Made by a program: the position numbers and the translations under genes | In this document: piece after piece, positions 41,401-48,773 of the stretch | Numbering within the stretch: the stretch's first letter is position 1 | Layout of the letters: each line of letters begins with the position of its first letter | Assembly: GCF_008642375.1 (NCBI RefSeq) | Contig: NZ_CP029194.1 | Span: 1,240,001 to 1,304,000 of the forward strand | Direction of reading: 5' to 3' | Length of the DNA stretch: 64,000 bases | DNA from: Streptomyces venezuelae | Lineage (GTDB): Bacteria > Actinomycetota > Actinomycetes > Streptomycetales > Streptomycetaceae | Notes under the pieces: generated by a model | Seen by the model: only the letters and a program-made list of their open reading frames with translations | The model's database searches: none | Told to the model about the DNA's origin: nothing

Positions 41401-43954
41401 GATGCGGGCCGTGGACCGGAGCGCCGTCGCGTACTACGCGGCCCGCGAGGGGCCGAGGGACCGCGCCGAGGAGATCTACCACCGGCTCCGGCTCGGCGAG
41501 AACCCCCGTACGGTGGAGGCGCGTTGGGAGCAGGGCGTCAGCGCGTACCTGGGCGGCTCGACCCACCGCGAGATGCCGGACCGGTCGGCGGCCTTCCTCC
41601 TCGGCCTGATCGGCGGCCACGTCCCCGACCAGATCATGACGGAGGCCGAGCAGGAGGACTGGGAGCGGATCGCCGCGCGCGAGGTCGAGGACCTGCTCAC
41701 CCAGGGGTACGTGGAGGCGGCGGCGCAGCGGCTGTCCGAGCGGCGGCCGTGGACGCCGTGCAGCAGGCTCCACGCCCTGCTCGCGGAGGCGCTCGCCCGC
41801 TCGGGGCGGAGCGCGGAGGCACGCGAGGGCGCCGAGCGCGCCGTGGCCGGGGCGGCGGAGGCGGGCTGCGCGGAGACCCAGCTCGAACTGCTCCAGCTGT
41901 CGGCGCGGCTCGCGCAGGACGCGGGCGACTTCGCCGACGCGGACCGGGACCTCCAGGAGGCCGAGGAGATCGCCGCCGGTCTCGGCCTGCGGTACGAGTC
42001 CCTGGGCGTGCTGGTCGCCCGGTCCCGGCTCGCGGCCCTCGCGGACGGCGACGCCGCTCCGGCGGAGGCACGGCTCGCCCGGACTCTGCGCGGGATGCCC
42101 GACGCGGAGCTGGCCCGGCAGCCGTCCCTCGCCCGCACGGCGGCGGCGACGGCCTGCCGTGCGGACCCCCAGCTCCTGGAGCACACGCTGCGGCTGGTGG
42201 GGCTCCCGGCGGACGAGGACGCGGTCGTGGGCGAGCTCGCCCACTGGATCGATACGACGATGACCGACGAGCCCCGGCTGCGCGAGCCCCTGGCCCGCAT
42301 CCTGGACACGGCGGCCGGCGAGCCACCGGACATCACCCCGGCGACGGCGGCGCCCACCCGCATGGGGCGCGAGCGGATCGAGCGGGCGCTCCGGGAGGCA
42401 CGGCGGCGCGGGACGCTGGACAGCGTCGCCCGCCAGGCGCTCACGCTCCGCGACGGCAGCGGGGACCTGCTCCTCGGGGTCGCCTCCGCCATGGACGCCG
42501 GCCCGGCGACGCCCGGCCCCACCGCGTATGCCCCGGGCTGGTACGAACCCGCCCCGTATCCGCCCGACCCGCCCGACGCCGCCGTCACCACCCCCGACCC
42601 GCGCGACCCCACCCGTACACGTCCCGCTCCGCCCCCTCCCCCTCCCGGTCACCACGCCGCGACTCCTCACCCGCTCCCCGATTCCGTGACGCGCTCCTGG
42701 GCGACTCCCCGCACGGCCGGCCGTCCCCGGCGCGGGGGCGTCGGGCTGTGGACGCAGCCGCCGCCCGACGCCGCGGGTGCCGCACTCCGCAAGGAGCCCT
42801 TCCTGGCCCAGGAGGAGCTCGTCCGGGTCCGCACCGCCGCGATGGAGGCGGGGCTCGCCGACCGGGCGCTGCGCCCCGCCCTGCTCAAGGGCATCCCCGC
42901 GCACTTCACGGCCACTCTGCCGCCCCTCAACGACCCGCTGGAGCAGGCTCATGCCGACCTGAACGCGATGAACCAGGTCGAGCGCCTCATCGACGGCCTC
43001 GTGCCCCTGGAGATCTGGCTGCACAACGCGATCGAGCAGACCCGCGAGCAGGGCCCGCGCGCCGTCCTCCAGGGGGCGCTCGACACCGTGGCCCGGGAGA
43101 TCACCGGCGAGGCGGCACTGCCGCCGGAGATGATGCCCGGGGAGTTCAAGGAGGAGATCGTCCTCCAGGACGACACCGTGCCGTACGAGTTCCTCCAAGG
43201 TGGCATCCGGGCCGGGGCCTCCGTCGCCCTGCTGAGGATCCCGCCGTACGAGTCGGGGTCGCCGCTCCTCCCGTCGTACCCGCACGGCGGCACGGGGTGG
43301 ATGGTCGCTCCCGGGCTGCTGATCACCAACCACCATGTGGTGATGGCGCGTTCGTGGGAGTCGGGGGTGCGGCCGTTCGTGAGCGACGACGACCTGCGGC
43401 TGCAGGCGCTGATGTCCCGCTCCCGCTTCGACTTCGTCGAGAACGCGACGGCCTCCCCCGAGGTGACCGCCGGCGAACTGGCCGCCTGGGACGAGTCGCT
43501 CGACTACGCCATCGTGCGGCTCGCCGCCGAGCAGGCCCCGCGGCCGACGCTCAAGGTCGCCACCCGGCCGCTGCTGGTCCGGGAGCGCCAGCGCGTACCG
43601 GTCAACATCATCCAGCATCCGAGCGGTCTGCCGAAGCGCGTCGCCCTGCGCAACAACCTGGTCTACCGGGCGGACGAGCGGGACATCATGTACTTCACCG
43701 ACACGCGCGGCGGCTCGTCCGGCTCGCCCGTCTGCCTCGACGACTGGACGGTGGTGGGACTGCACCGCGCCACGAAGAAGGTGGACGAGGTCGAATTCCA
43801 GGGCCAGAAGACGAAGTTCGTGAACGTCGGCACCCAGATGAGCAGCATCATGTCCCATCTGCGGGAGTCCCGACCGGAGTTGTACGACGAGATCGTGGCC
43901 GGCCAATCGGGGCGGCCCGCCCCGGGCGGACGCACGGGCAGCGGAGGTGAGTGA
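38486..43954 (+). CDS. Giant EAD-ATPase-STAND-EAD-trypsin fusion protein
   Basis: An 1822-residue protein with, in order: a helical effector-associated-like domain (residues 1-80); a P-loop ATPase with Walker A GPPDSGRS (about 152) and Walker B FWIVLDDCDRL (about 240); a second, STAND/NACHT-like ATPase with HGVGGIGKS (about 597) and FLIVMDSFEEA (about 738); a long helical repeat region; a Pro-rich linker (about 1355-1430); a second effector-associated-like domain (about 1433-1520) resembling the first; and a trypsin-like peptidase with His in LLITNHHVV (about 1615), Asp in SLDYAIVRL (about 1672) and Ser in GGSSGSPVC (about 1745). All three catalytic residues are present. The architecture matches NTP-dependent conflict or immunity proteins in which the ATPase senses and the peptidase executes. 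No membrane segment is visible. The trypsin-like gene follows after two bases. Confidence 0.9.
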   Translation: MPLTETEWGLVASWVRAHLLDTPEPRESLLRAGLPADFVQDLPLTPDPDRNALLVVGSARRDIAHQRRLLAVLSGLDALAAIDHPHAFEQGAEARNLLTRLREDERLDRSPRDPFDSMLLKHGTEAFLGRTELREKLRGFLADPEQTVMVVDGPPDSGRSYTYEFIRHLGQHYGFRPVRVTLSRTSTAARLMERLSAFVAGHGADEVSLNPTRLNDPLPSFEDAAHRIVSRATAAEESFWIVLDDCDRLDPNSDVWDCVGVLARAVYEHTPVRKETVPRLVLLGYSTTMRQLPYEVRKNECRDTTRLLDEDDLRAFFREFFGEFTAVHREAEDDEVVHDLTETAVSEVLRAVDRPDAEDSYMRRLCTAVEDVVRLHRAFAPLPPSPGDAGHQLRDALRTSLSAPAPALPDLRRSYREAACLLQEFDPALLRLPDEERSTGRAVLELVDDCTALPSPEATLWTLQPEIRETALAGLAGPGAALRALRTNIGLRPEGAGPERTALALLTGTGLDTLTGRPDVDELCDTLQAVLWLGRVPGVTGLPRVEDVQHRLEEARLLQPMHRLLQGTFHGRAAELDSLHAYLALPEEPAEPPVLIHGVGGIGKSMLLARFLVDALADAPTRFPFAYLDFERPTLSIHEPATVIAETARQLGIQHPGHRAAFDALADECERTAAVQRGERNELDDLYKLSTTRATIGRDYSADFHARASAREQELARRIAALVADAVRPPDGGAAQAPPFLIVMDSFEEAQYRGSPVMGRMWAIWTALRAAYSRLRFVVAGRAPVDHPARVLTPRTMELTELDPQASVELLMSSGVQDEAVAESLVDRIGGHPLSLKLAARTAVALGGDSASLGELLRGLPYRRRYFDRQVDQMLIQGTLYDRILKHIVEDDVRALVQAGLALRFITPDLVRHVLAGPAGLRVDTPAEARRLYGLLTSRVDLMESAGPEAIRHRTDLRAIMLRLSDRARTDLMRAVDRSAVAYYAAREGPRDRAEEIYHRLRLGENPRTVEARWEQGVSAYLGGSTHREMPDRSAAFLLGLIGGHVPDQIMTEAEQEDWERIAAREVEDLLTQGYVEAAAQRLSERRPWTPCSRLHALLAEALARSGRSAEAREGAERAVAGAAEAGCAETQLELLQLSARLAQDAGDFADADRDLQEAEEIAAGLGLRYESLGVLVARSRLAALADGDAAPAEARLARTLRGMPDAELARQPSLARTAAATACRADPQLLEHTLRLVGLPADEDAVVGELAHWIDTTMTDEPRLREPLARILDTAAGEPPDITPATAAPTRMGRERIERALREARRRGTLDSVARQALTLRDGSGDLLLGVASAMDAGPATPGPTAYAPGWYEPAPYPPDPPDAAVTTPDPRDPTRTRPAPPPPPPGHHAATPHPLPDSVTRSWATPRTAGRPRRGGVGLWTQPPPDAAGAALRKEPFLAQEELVRVRTAAMEAGLADRALRPALLKGIPAHFTATLPPLNDPLEQAHADLNAMNQVERLIDGLVPLEIWLHNAIEQTREQGPRAVLQGALDTVAREITGEAALPPEMMPGEFKEEIVLQDDTVPYEFLQGGIRAGASVALLRIPPYESGSPLLPSYPHGGTGWMVAPGLLITNHHVVMARSWESGVRPFVSDDDLRLQALMSRSRFDFVENATASPEVTAGELAAWDESLDYAIVRLAAEQAPRPTLKVATRPLLVRERQRVPVNIIQHPSGLPKRVALRNNLVYRADERDIMYFTDTRGGSSGSPVCLDDWTVVGLHRATKKVDEVEFQGQKTKFVNVGTQMSSIMSHLRESRPELYDEIVAGQSGRPAPGGRTGSGGE

Positions 43955-43956
43955 CC

Positions 43957-45045
43957 ATGCCGAACGGAGCACGGAACGGGTCGCCGGTCGCGACCGGCGC
44001 CGAGCAGATCTTCGGGGACCTGCGGGCGGTCGCCGACCGCGTCCGGGCGGATCTGGAGGCGGAGATCGCCGAGTCGGCGCTCGAACTGCCCGCCGACGTG
44101 GCGCCCGCGGCCGAGATCTCCCGCTTCGCCCACGAGGAGCGGGCACGGGTCCTGGAGGCGGGGGTCAGCGGTCTGGAGAAGCTGGCGGCGCACCGCGAGG
44201 ACGAGATCGGCGAGGACGAGTACTTCGGCGTGGAGGCGATAGTCCTCCTCCAGGGCCGCCCCGCGATCCTCGTCCAGCGCCAGGACTTCGCCTCGCAGCG
44301 GGACGAGTGGGCGGTCCTCGACGGTCAACGGGCCGCCATCAAGGAGTCCTTGGCCCGAGTGGGCCGGGTCGAGCTGACCGGCCACCCCAGTCTGGACTGG
44401 GTGGGCACGGCGTTCCTCGTCGGACCGCGCACGGTGATGACGAACCGTCACGTGGCGGCGGAGTTCAGCCGTTTTGAGGCGGACCGCGACCGCTGGACGT
44501 TCGAGTTCGGCATGTCGGCACGGGTGGACCCGGCGGAGGAGCTGCCCGTGGACGGCGACGCCCCGGTCGCGGCTCCGCCCTCGGTCACGTACGAGATCAC
44601 GGAGATCATCGGCATCCACCCGGACGTCGACATGGCCCTGTTGCGGATCGAGCCCCCGGCCTCCGACGGGCTGCCCACTCCGCTCGCGGTGGCCGCGGAC
44701 GCCCCCGCGAGCCTGCCGGGCCGCCCGGTGTACGTGGTCGGCTACCCGGCCTGGGACGGCCGGCGCAACGAGCCCGAGTCGATGCGCCGGATCTTCATGG
44801 ACGTGTACAACGTGAAGCGGCTCCAGCCGGGCGCGGCCACCGAGTTCACCCCGGGCAGCCTGGTGATGAAGCACGACTGCTCGACGCTGGGCGGCAACAG
44901 CGGCTCCCCCGTCTTCGACCTCACCGACCACCGCGTCCTCGGCCTGCACTTCGGCGGCCGCTACCGCAGCGGGAACCTCGCGGTCCCGCTGTGGGAGCTG
45001 ATCGACGACCCGCTGCTCGCCAAGGCCGAGGTCAACTGGGTCTGA
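43957..45045 (+). CDS. Trypsin-like serine peptidase, coupled to the STAND gene
   Basis: A 362-residue protein. Residues 20-130 are a charged helical domain that I do not recognise (it includes EEIAESALEL-like helices and GVEAIVLLQGRPAILVQRQD, resembling the pre-peptidase region of such conflict proteins). Residues 140-345 form a trypsin-like peptidase with His in TVMTNRHVA, Asp in HPDVDMALLRI and Ser in LGGNSGSPVFDL, so the triad is intact. There is no signal peptide; it is predicted cytoplasmic. The ATG at 43957 is two bases after the stop of the fusion gene and has GGAGG nine bases upstream; a GTG six bases earlier would be too close to that site. The tight coupling means it probably works in the same complex, perhaps as substrate or amplifier of the fusion protein. 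Confidence 0.9.
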   Translation: MPNGARNGSPVATGAEQIFGDLRAVADRVRADLEAEIAESALELPADVAPAAEISRFAHEERARVLEAGVSGLEKLAAHREDEIGEDEYFGVEAIVLLQGRPAILVQRQDFASQRDEWAVLDGQRAAIKESLARVGRVELTGHPSLDWVGTAFLVGPRTVMTNRHVAAEFSRFEADRDRWTFEFGMSARVDPAEELPVDGDAPVAAPPSVTYEITEIIGIHPDVDMALLRIEPPASDGLPTPLAVAADAPASLPGRPVYVVGYPAWDGRRNEPESMRRIFMDVYNVKRLQPGAATEFTPGSLVMKHDCSTLGGNSGSPVFDLTDHRVLGLHFGGRYRSGNLAVPLWELIDDPLLAKAEVNWV

Positions 45046-45053
45046 GGAGCGCC

Positions 45054-45707
45054 CTACGCCGTGACGTACGGGCCGCGGGCGGTGCTCCCGTCCGGCAGCG
45101 TCCACTCGGCGGTGACCCGGCCCGCGCCCGGGGCGCCACCCTCCTCGGCGGCCCGCAGGACGCGCCGTACGCGCAGCGTCAGTTCCTCGGGCGCGCCGGC
45201 CGCCCGCACGACCACAGCGGTGTGGTCGGCCCCGTCCACGACCCGTACGAGCTCCGCGCCTGCCGCGGCCCCGTCCCCGGCCGGGGCGGTGACGGAGACC
45301 GTCGGGTCCGGCGTGTCGTCCACGGACTGGTGCTGCGCCACCGCGTTCCCCCGCAGCAGGGCGTGCAACTCCCCGACGAGTACGGGGTCGTGGGCGCCGT
45401 CGTAGATCCAGCGCGTGCCCAGGACCCCGTGCTCGGACGTGCCGATGAGCGCGTGCTCGGCGCCTTCCAGCGGGGCCCCGCGGTAGGTCATGGGCACCAG
45501 ATAGGCGGCGGCGCCCGGCTCGGTGCCGTCGGTCACCACCATGAACTCGATGCCCACTTCACCGGCCGGGTCGTCGAGCCGGAAGCCTCCCGCCTTGGCC
45601 GGGCTCGGCCCGCCCTCCCGGCCGGCGTACCAGTCACGGGTGGGCAGCCACGAGGCGAGCAGCTCCAGCTTGGTGGGCTGCATCGTGGTGTGGTGGATGA
45701 CGGCCAT
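45054..45707 (-). CDS. Maltokinase N-terminal cap-like protein
   Basis: A 217-residue protein resembling the N-terminal cap domain of actinobacterial maltokinase (Mak_N_cap), without the kinase that normally follows. Recognisable stretches are PTKLELLASWLPTRDWY, GFRLDDPAGEVGIEFMVV and YRGAPLEGAEHALIGTSEHG, with WIYDGAHDPVLV following. Such stand-alone caps are common in Streptomyces and are sometimes labelled glucan branching proteins, but no catalytic residues are visible and a function is not established. The ATG has GGAAG about nine bases upstream. It is convergent with the trypsin-like gene, 8 bases away, so it is probably not part of that system. Confidence 0.8.
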   Translation of the reverse strand: MAVIHHTTMQPTKLELLASWLPTRDWYAGREGGPSPAKAGGFRLDDPAGEVGIEFMVVTDGTEPGAAAYLVPMTYRGAPLEGAEHALIGTSEHGVLGTRWIYDGAHDPVLVGELHALLRGNAVAQHQSVDDTPDPTVSVTAPAGDGAAAGAELVRVVDGADHTAVVVRAAGAPEELTLRVRRVLRAAEEGGAPGAGRVTAEWTLPDGSTARGPYVTA

Positions 45708-45810
45708 CGTGCGACTCTTCCTCTCGACGGGAGCCCGGGGCGCGCGGTCCCCGTCCGTCCGGGAACCCCTGGCCCTCCGGAACCTAACAGACGGCCCCCG
45801 GCACTCCGGC

Positions 45811-45873
45811 GCCCGCCGAACCCATCACCGTGCGGGCCCGGGCCGCCCGCCGAACCACCACCGTGCGGGCCCG
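45811..45873. repeat. Direct repeat, 2 x about 30 bp
   Basis: gcccgccgaaccc(at)caccgtgcgggcccg occurs at 45811-45840 and, with small changes, at 45845-45873. It lies in the divergent gap before the serine hydrolase gene, 59 bases from that start. Confidence 0.7.
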
Positions 45874-45931
45874 ACCCTCCGGACCTAGCCTGGAAGGTGG
45901 TGTGCTGTCCCCGGTCGGCAGGAGGCCCGCC

Positions 45932-47182
45932 GTGACGTACTCGTCCAGCCGTCGGCGGCGTGTGTGCGCCGGCCTCGCGGCGCTCGGGATCTTCGCTGCC
46001 CCGCTGGGCGCGGGCACCGCGGTCGCCACCGAGCCTCCGGGCCCGGCCGTGTTCGTGACGTCCTCTCCGCCCGCTTCGGCGGATACCGAGTTCCCGGAGC
46101 TCACCCCGGCCGTGGCCGCCGAGCTGGACAAGGCGATCCGCGACGTCATGCGGGAGGCGGACGTCCCGGGCGTGACGGTCGCCCTGTCGGCACCGGACAA
46201 GGGCACGTACATCCGGGCCTTCGGCGAGGCGGACACCGGGACCGGCACACCCATGAGCCCGAGTCTCTACATGCGGATCGGCAGCGAGACCAAGACGTTC
46301 ACGGTGACCGCCGTGCTCCAGCTCGTCGACGACGGCAAGGTCGGCCTGGACGACCCGATCTCCGACTACGTCGACGGCGTGCCGAACGGCGACACGATCA
46401 CCCTGCGCGACCTCGCGGGCATGCGCAGCGGGCTGTTCAACTACACGGCGGACGAGGACTTCTACAAGGCGCTCACCACGAATCCCGAACGCCACTTCAC
46501 CCCCCGGCAGTTGCTGGACCACGCGTTCGCGCACCCGGTGGAGTTCCCGCCGGGCGAGGAGTTCCAGTACTCCAACACGAACACGGTCCTGCTCGGTCTC
46601 GTCATCGAGAAGGTCGGGGGCATGCCCCTGCACGAGTACATCGGGAAGAACGTCGTGGAACCCGCGGGCCTGCGGCACACCAGCTTCCCGACGGACGCCG
46701 CCTTCCCCCGTCCGCACGCCCACGGCTACACCGAGCAGACCGCTTCGGGCCGGGTCGAGGACGCCACCGACTGGAATCCGTCCTGGGGCTGGGCGGCCGG
46801 CGCGATGATCTCGAACCTCCAGGACATGCGCTCCTGGGCCAGGACCGTCGCCACGGGCACACTGCTCACGCCCGAGACCCAGGCCGAACGCCTCAAGATC
46901 CCCCCGGGCTCCCCCGACGGCTCGGGATACGGTCTCGGCATCTTCGACATCCAGGGCTGGATCGGGCACAACGGCTCCCTGCCGGGATACCAGTCGTTGA
47001 CGATCTATCTGCCCGAGGCGCAGGCGACTCTCGTCGTCCTGATGAACACCGACGTCACCCTGGACGGCACGGCACCCAGCACCCTCTTCGGGAAGGCCAT
47101 CACCACCGTCGTGACCCCGGACAACGTCTACGACCTCCCGGCCCCGGCCCCGGAATCCCCGCCGAGCCCGACCGGCAGCTGA
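45932..47182 (+). CDS. Secreted serine hydrolase, beta-lactamase/PBP class C type
   Basis: A 416-residue secreted protein of the penicillin-binding-protein-like serine hydrolase family (D-alanyl-D-alanine carboxypeptidase, class C beta-lactamase and esterase relatives). A signal peptide (residues 1-33, RRRRVCAGLAALGIFAAPLG then AGTAVA) is followed by the active-site SETK (SxxK) in RIGSETKTF, the YSN motif in FQYSNTN, and HNGSLPG in the place of KTG. The exact substrate cannot be told; many Streptomyces members are D,D-carboxypeptidases or esterases. The tail is Pro/Ser-rich. The GTG start follows AGGAGG at six bases; earlier in-frame starts lack a site. Confidence 0.92.
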   Translation: MTYSSSRRRRVCAGLAALGIFAAPLGAGTAVATEPPGPAVFVTSSPPASADTEFPELTPAVAAELDKAIRDVMREADVPGVTVALSAPDKGTYIRAFGEADTGTGTPMSPSLYMRIGSETKTFTVTAVLQLVDDGKVGLDDPISDYVDGVPNGDTITLRDLAGMRSGLFNYTADEDFYKALTTNPERHFTPRQLLDHAFAHPVEFPPGEEFQYSNTNTVLLGLVIEKVGGMPLHEYIGKNVVEPAGLRHTSFPTDAAFPRPHAHGYTEQTASGRVEDATDWNPSWGWAAGAMISNLQDMRSWARTVATGTLLTPETQAERLKIPPGSPDGSGYGLGIFDIQGWIGHNGSLPGYQSLTIYLPEAQATLVVLMNTDVTLDGTAPSTLFGKAITTVVTPDNVYDLPAPAPESPPSPTGS

Positions 47183-47374
47183 CGGACCGCTCCTGATCGC
47201 TCGACGAGGAACGCTCCGGGAGGGGGCGTACGCCAGGATGCGTGCGCCGTCCGCGTCCGACCGAGCGCTCCGGCGAACGGGGCATCGGGCACTGGGGGCG
47301 TCCCGACCAAGATCAATAGCCTGACGTCCGGCGCGTGACCTCGCGTCTGCCGGACACAGAAGGCTGACGATCCT

Positions 47375-48304
47375 GTGAAACATCCGATGCTGCGGCGCAT
47401 GGCCGGGCTCACCGCGGCGACCGCACTGCTGACGACCCTCGGCTCCGCACCGGCAGGCGCCGCGGACGCATGGCAGAAGGTCGGTACCGACGCCCGCAGC
47501 GGTGTCAGCGGTCTCGCGTACGAGGGGCGCACCGAGGACGGGACCGGCGTGCAGGTCCTGGCCGTGCACGACAACAAGCGGTCCGGTCAGCAGCGCTTGT
47601 CCCGGATCACCCACCGGCAAGGCTCCGTCACCGTCGCCCCGCTCACGTGGGACGGACCCGAGCCGGTCGACCTGGAGGCCGTCGAGGCCATCCCGGGGCT
47701 GCCGGGCGAGTACCTGGCACTCACCAGCCGGGGCATCCTCTTCCGTCTGAAGGTCGCCGGTACGTCGGCGAAGGTCGTCGACTACACGCCGATGCCGGCG
47801 ATCGGCGAGGGTGACGACTTCGAGAGCTTCGCGCTCGTCGCCCAGAACGGAAAGCTCGCCGCCCTCTGGGCGGACCGGGGCGCCGGCCCCGGCCGTCCGG
47901 CCACCCTGTACGCGGCGCCCCTGACGTTCGCCGCGTGGGGCCAGCCGCTGTTCGGCGCGGTGACTCAGCGGACCTACCGGTAGACGTACCCGGACGACGC
48001 CGGCACGCGGCACATCTCCGACCTCGCGGTGACCGCCACCGGCCGGATCGTCGTGGGTTCGGCGGCGGACGCCGGCGACGACGGCCCGTTCGACTCCGCG
48101 GTGAGCGACGCCGGTCGCGTGACGGTCTCGGCGGCGGGCCGGGTACGGGTCGCGCTCGCGGCCTCCCCGGCCGTGCTCGGGACGTTTCCCCAGTACAAGA
48201 TCGAGGCGGTGGAGTGCCTCCCCGACTCCGCGGACACCCTGCTGGGCACGGACGACGAGAACCTCGGCGGCTACGTGCGGAGCGCGTCCTTCTGCGGCTC
48301 CTGA
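47375..48304 (+). pseudogene. Secreted protein gene interrupted by one in-frame TAG
   Basis: From a GTG at 47375 (GAAGG 11 bases upstream) a 202-codon frame encodes a signal peptide (RMAGLTAATALLTTLGSAPA) and a beta-rich domain, then meets TAG at 47981-47983. The same frame continues without any other stop for 106 further codons (TYPDDAGTRHISDLAVTATG onwards) to TGA at 48302-48304, with unchanged codon bias. The whole would be a 309-residue secreted beta-propeller-like protein. A single C-to-T change (CAG to TAG) would explain the break; sequencing error, recent nonsense mutation or readthrough are all possible. I do not recognise the family. Confidence 0.75.
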
Positions 48305-48326
48305 GTCCGCGACTTCGTGACATGAC

Positions 48327-48358
48327 GGACTCCGGGGCCATGTGGGGTCCCGGAGTCC
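48327..48358 (+). terminator. Hairpin behind the interrupted gene
   Basis: GGACTCCGGG pairs with CCCGGAGTCC in a perfect 10-base stem with a 12-base loop, 22 bases after the TGA. It precedes the riboswitch leader and probably separates the two transcripts. Confidence 0.7.
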
Positions 48359-48394
48359 CATTGCGTGCGGAGAGCCGTAAGGCCGGGTTACGCT

Positions 48395-48600
48395 GCCGGT
48401 GCAGCTGGTTCGCCCCGTCAGCCGGACGGGATGCGTCGTAAGAGGGAACCCGGTGGGAATCCGGGACTGCCCCGCAGCGGTGAGCGGGAACGACCGCCGT
48501 CATCAGCACTGGGCCCGGGACGGGTCTGGGAAGCGACGGCCATTAGGTGTCCTCCTTCCTGAGGACGTGCCCGCGAGTCCGAAGACCTGCCCGTTGCCCG
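48395..48600 (+). ncRNA. Cobalamin riboswitch in the metE leader
   Basis: The conserved core of the cobalamin riboswitch is present in order: aagagggaacccggtg, gaatccgggactgccccgc, agcggtgagcgggaacga, the B12-box region near cagcactgggcc with gggaagcgacggcc, and the closing gcgagtccgaagacctgcc. It ends about 175 bases before metE. In actinomycetes this element shuts off cobalamin-independent methionine synthase when adenosylcobalamin is present. Confidence 0.95.
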
Positions 48601-48773
48601 CACGCGGACGATTCCGCGCGCGGACATTCCGGTGACCTCGAGGGCGGGTCGGCGTACAGAACGTCTCGGACGACCCCGTGGCACCGCGCCGGGTCGCGCC
48701 GGCCGTTCCGTCACCCCTTCGCCCCCGTCCCGTCTCCGGGATCTCAGGGATTCATCTCGCGAAGGAGATCTCC

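Noticed and set aside
36382..45045. Plasmid or phage island boundaries
   Set aside because: No integrase, flanking direct repeats with tRNA, or compositional break could be seen at either side.
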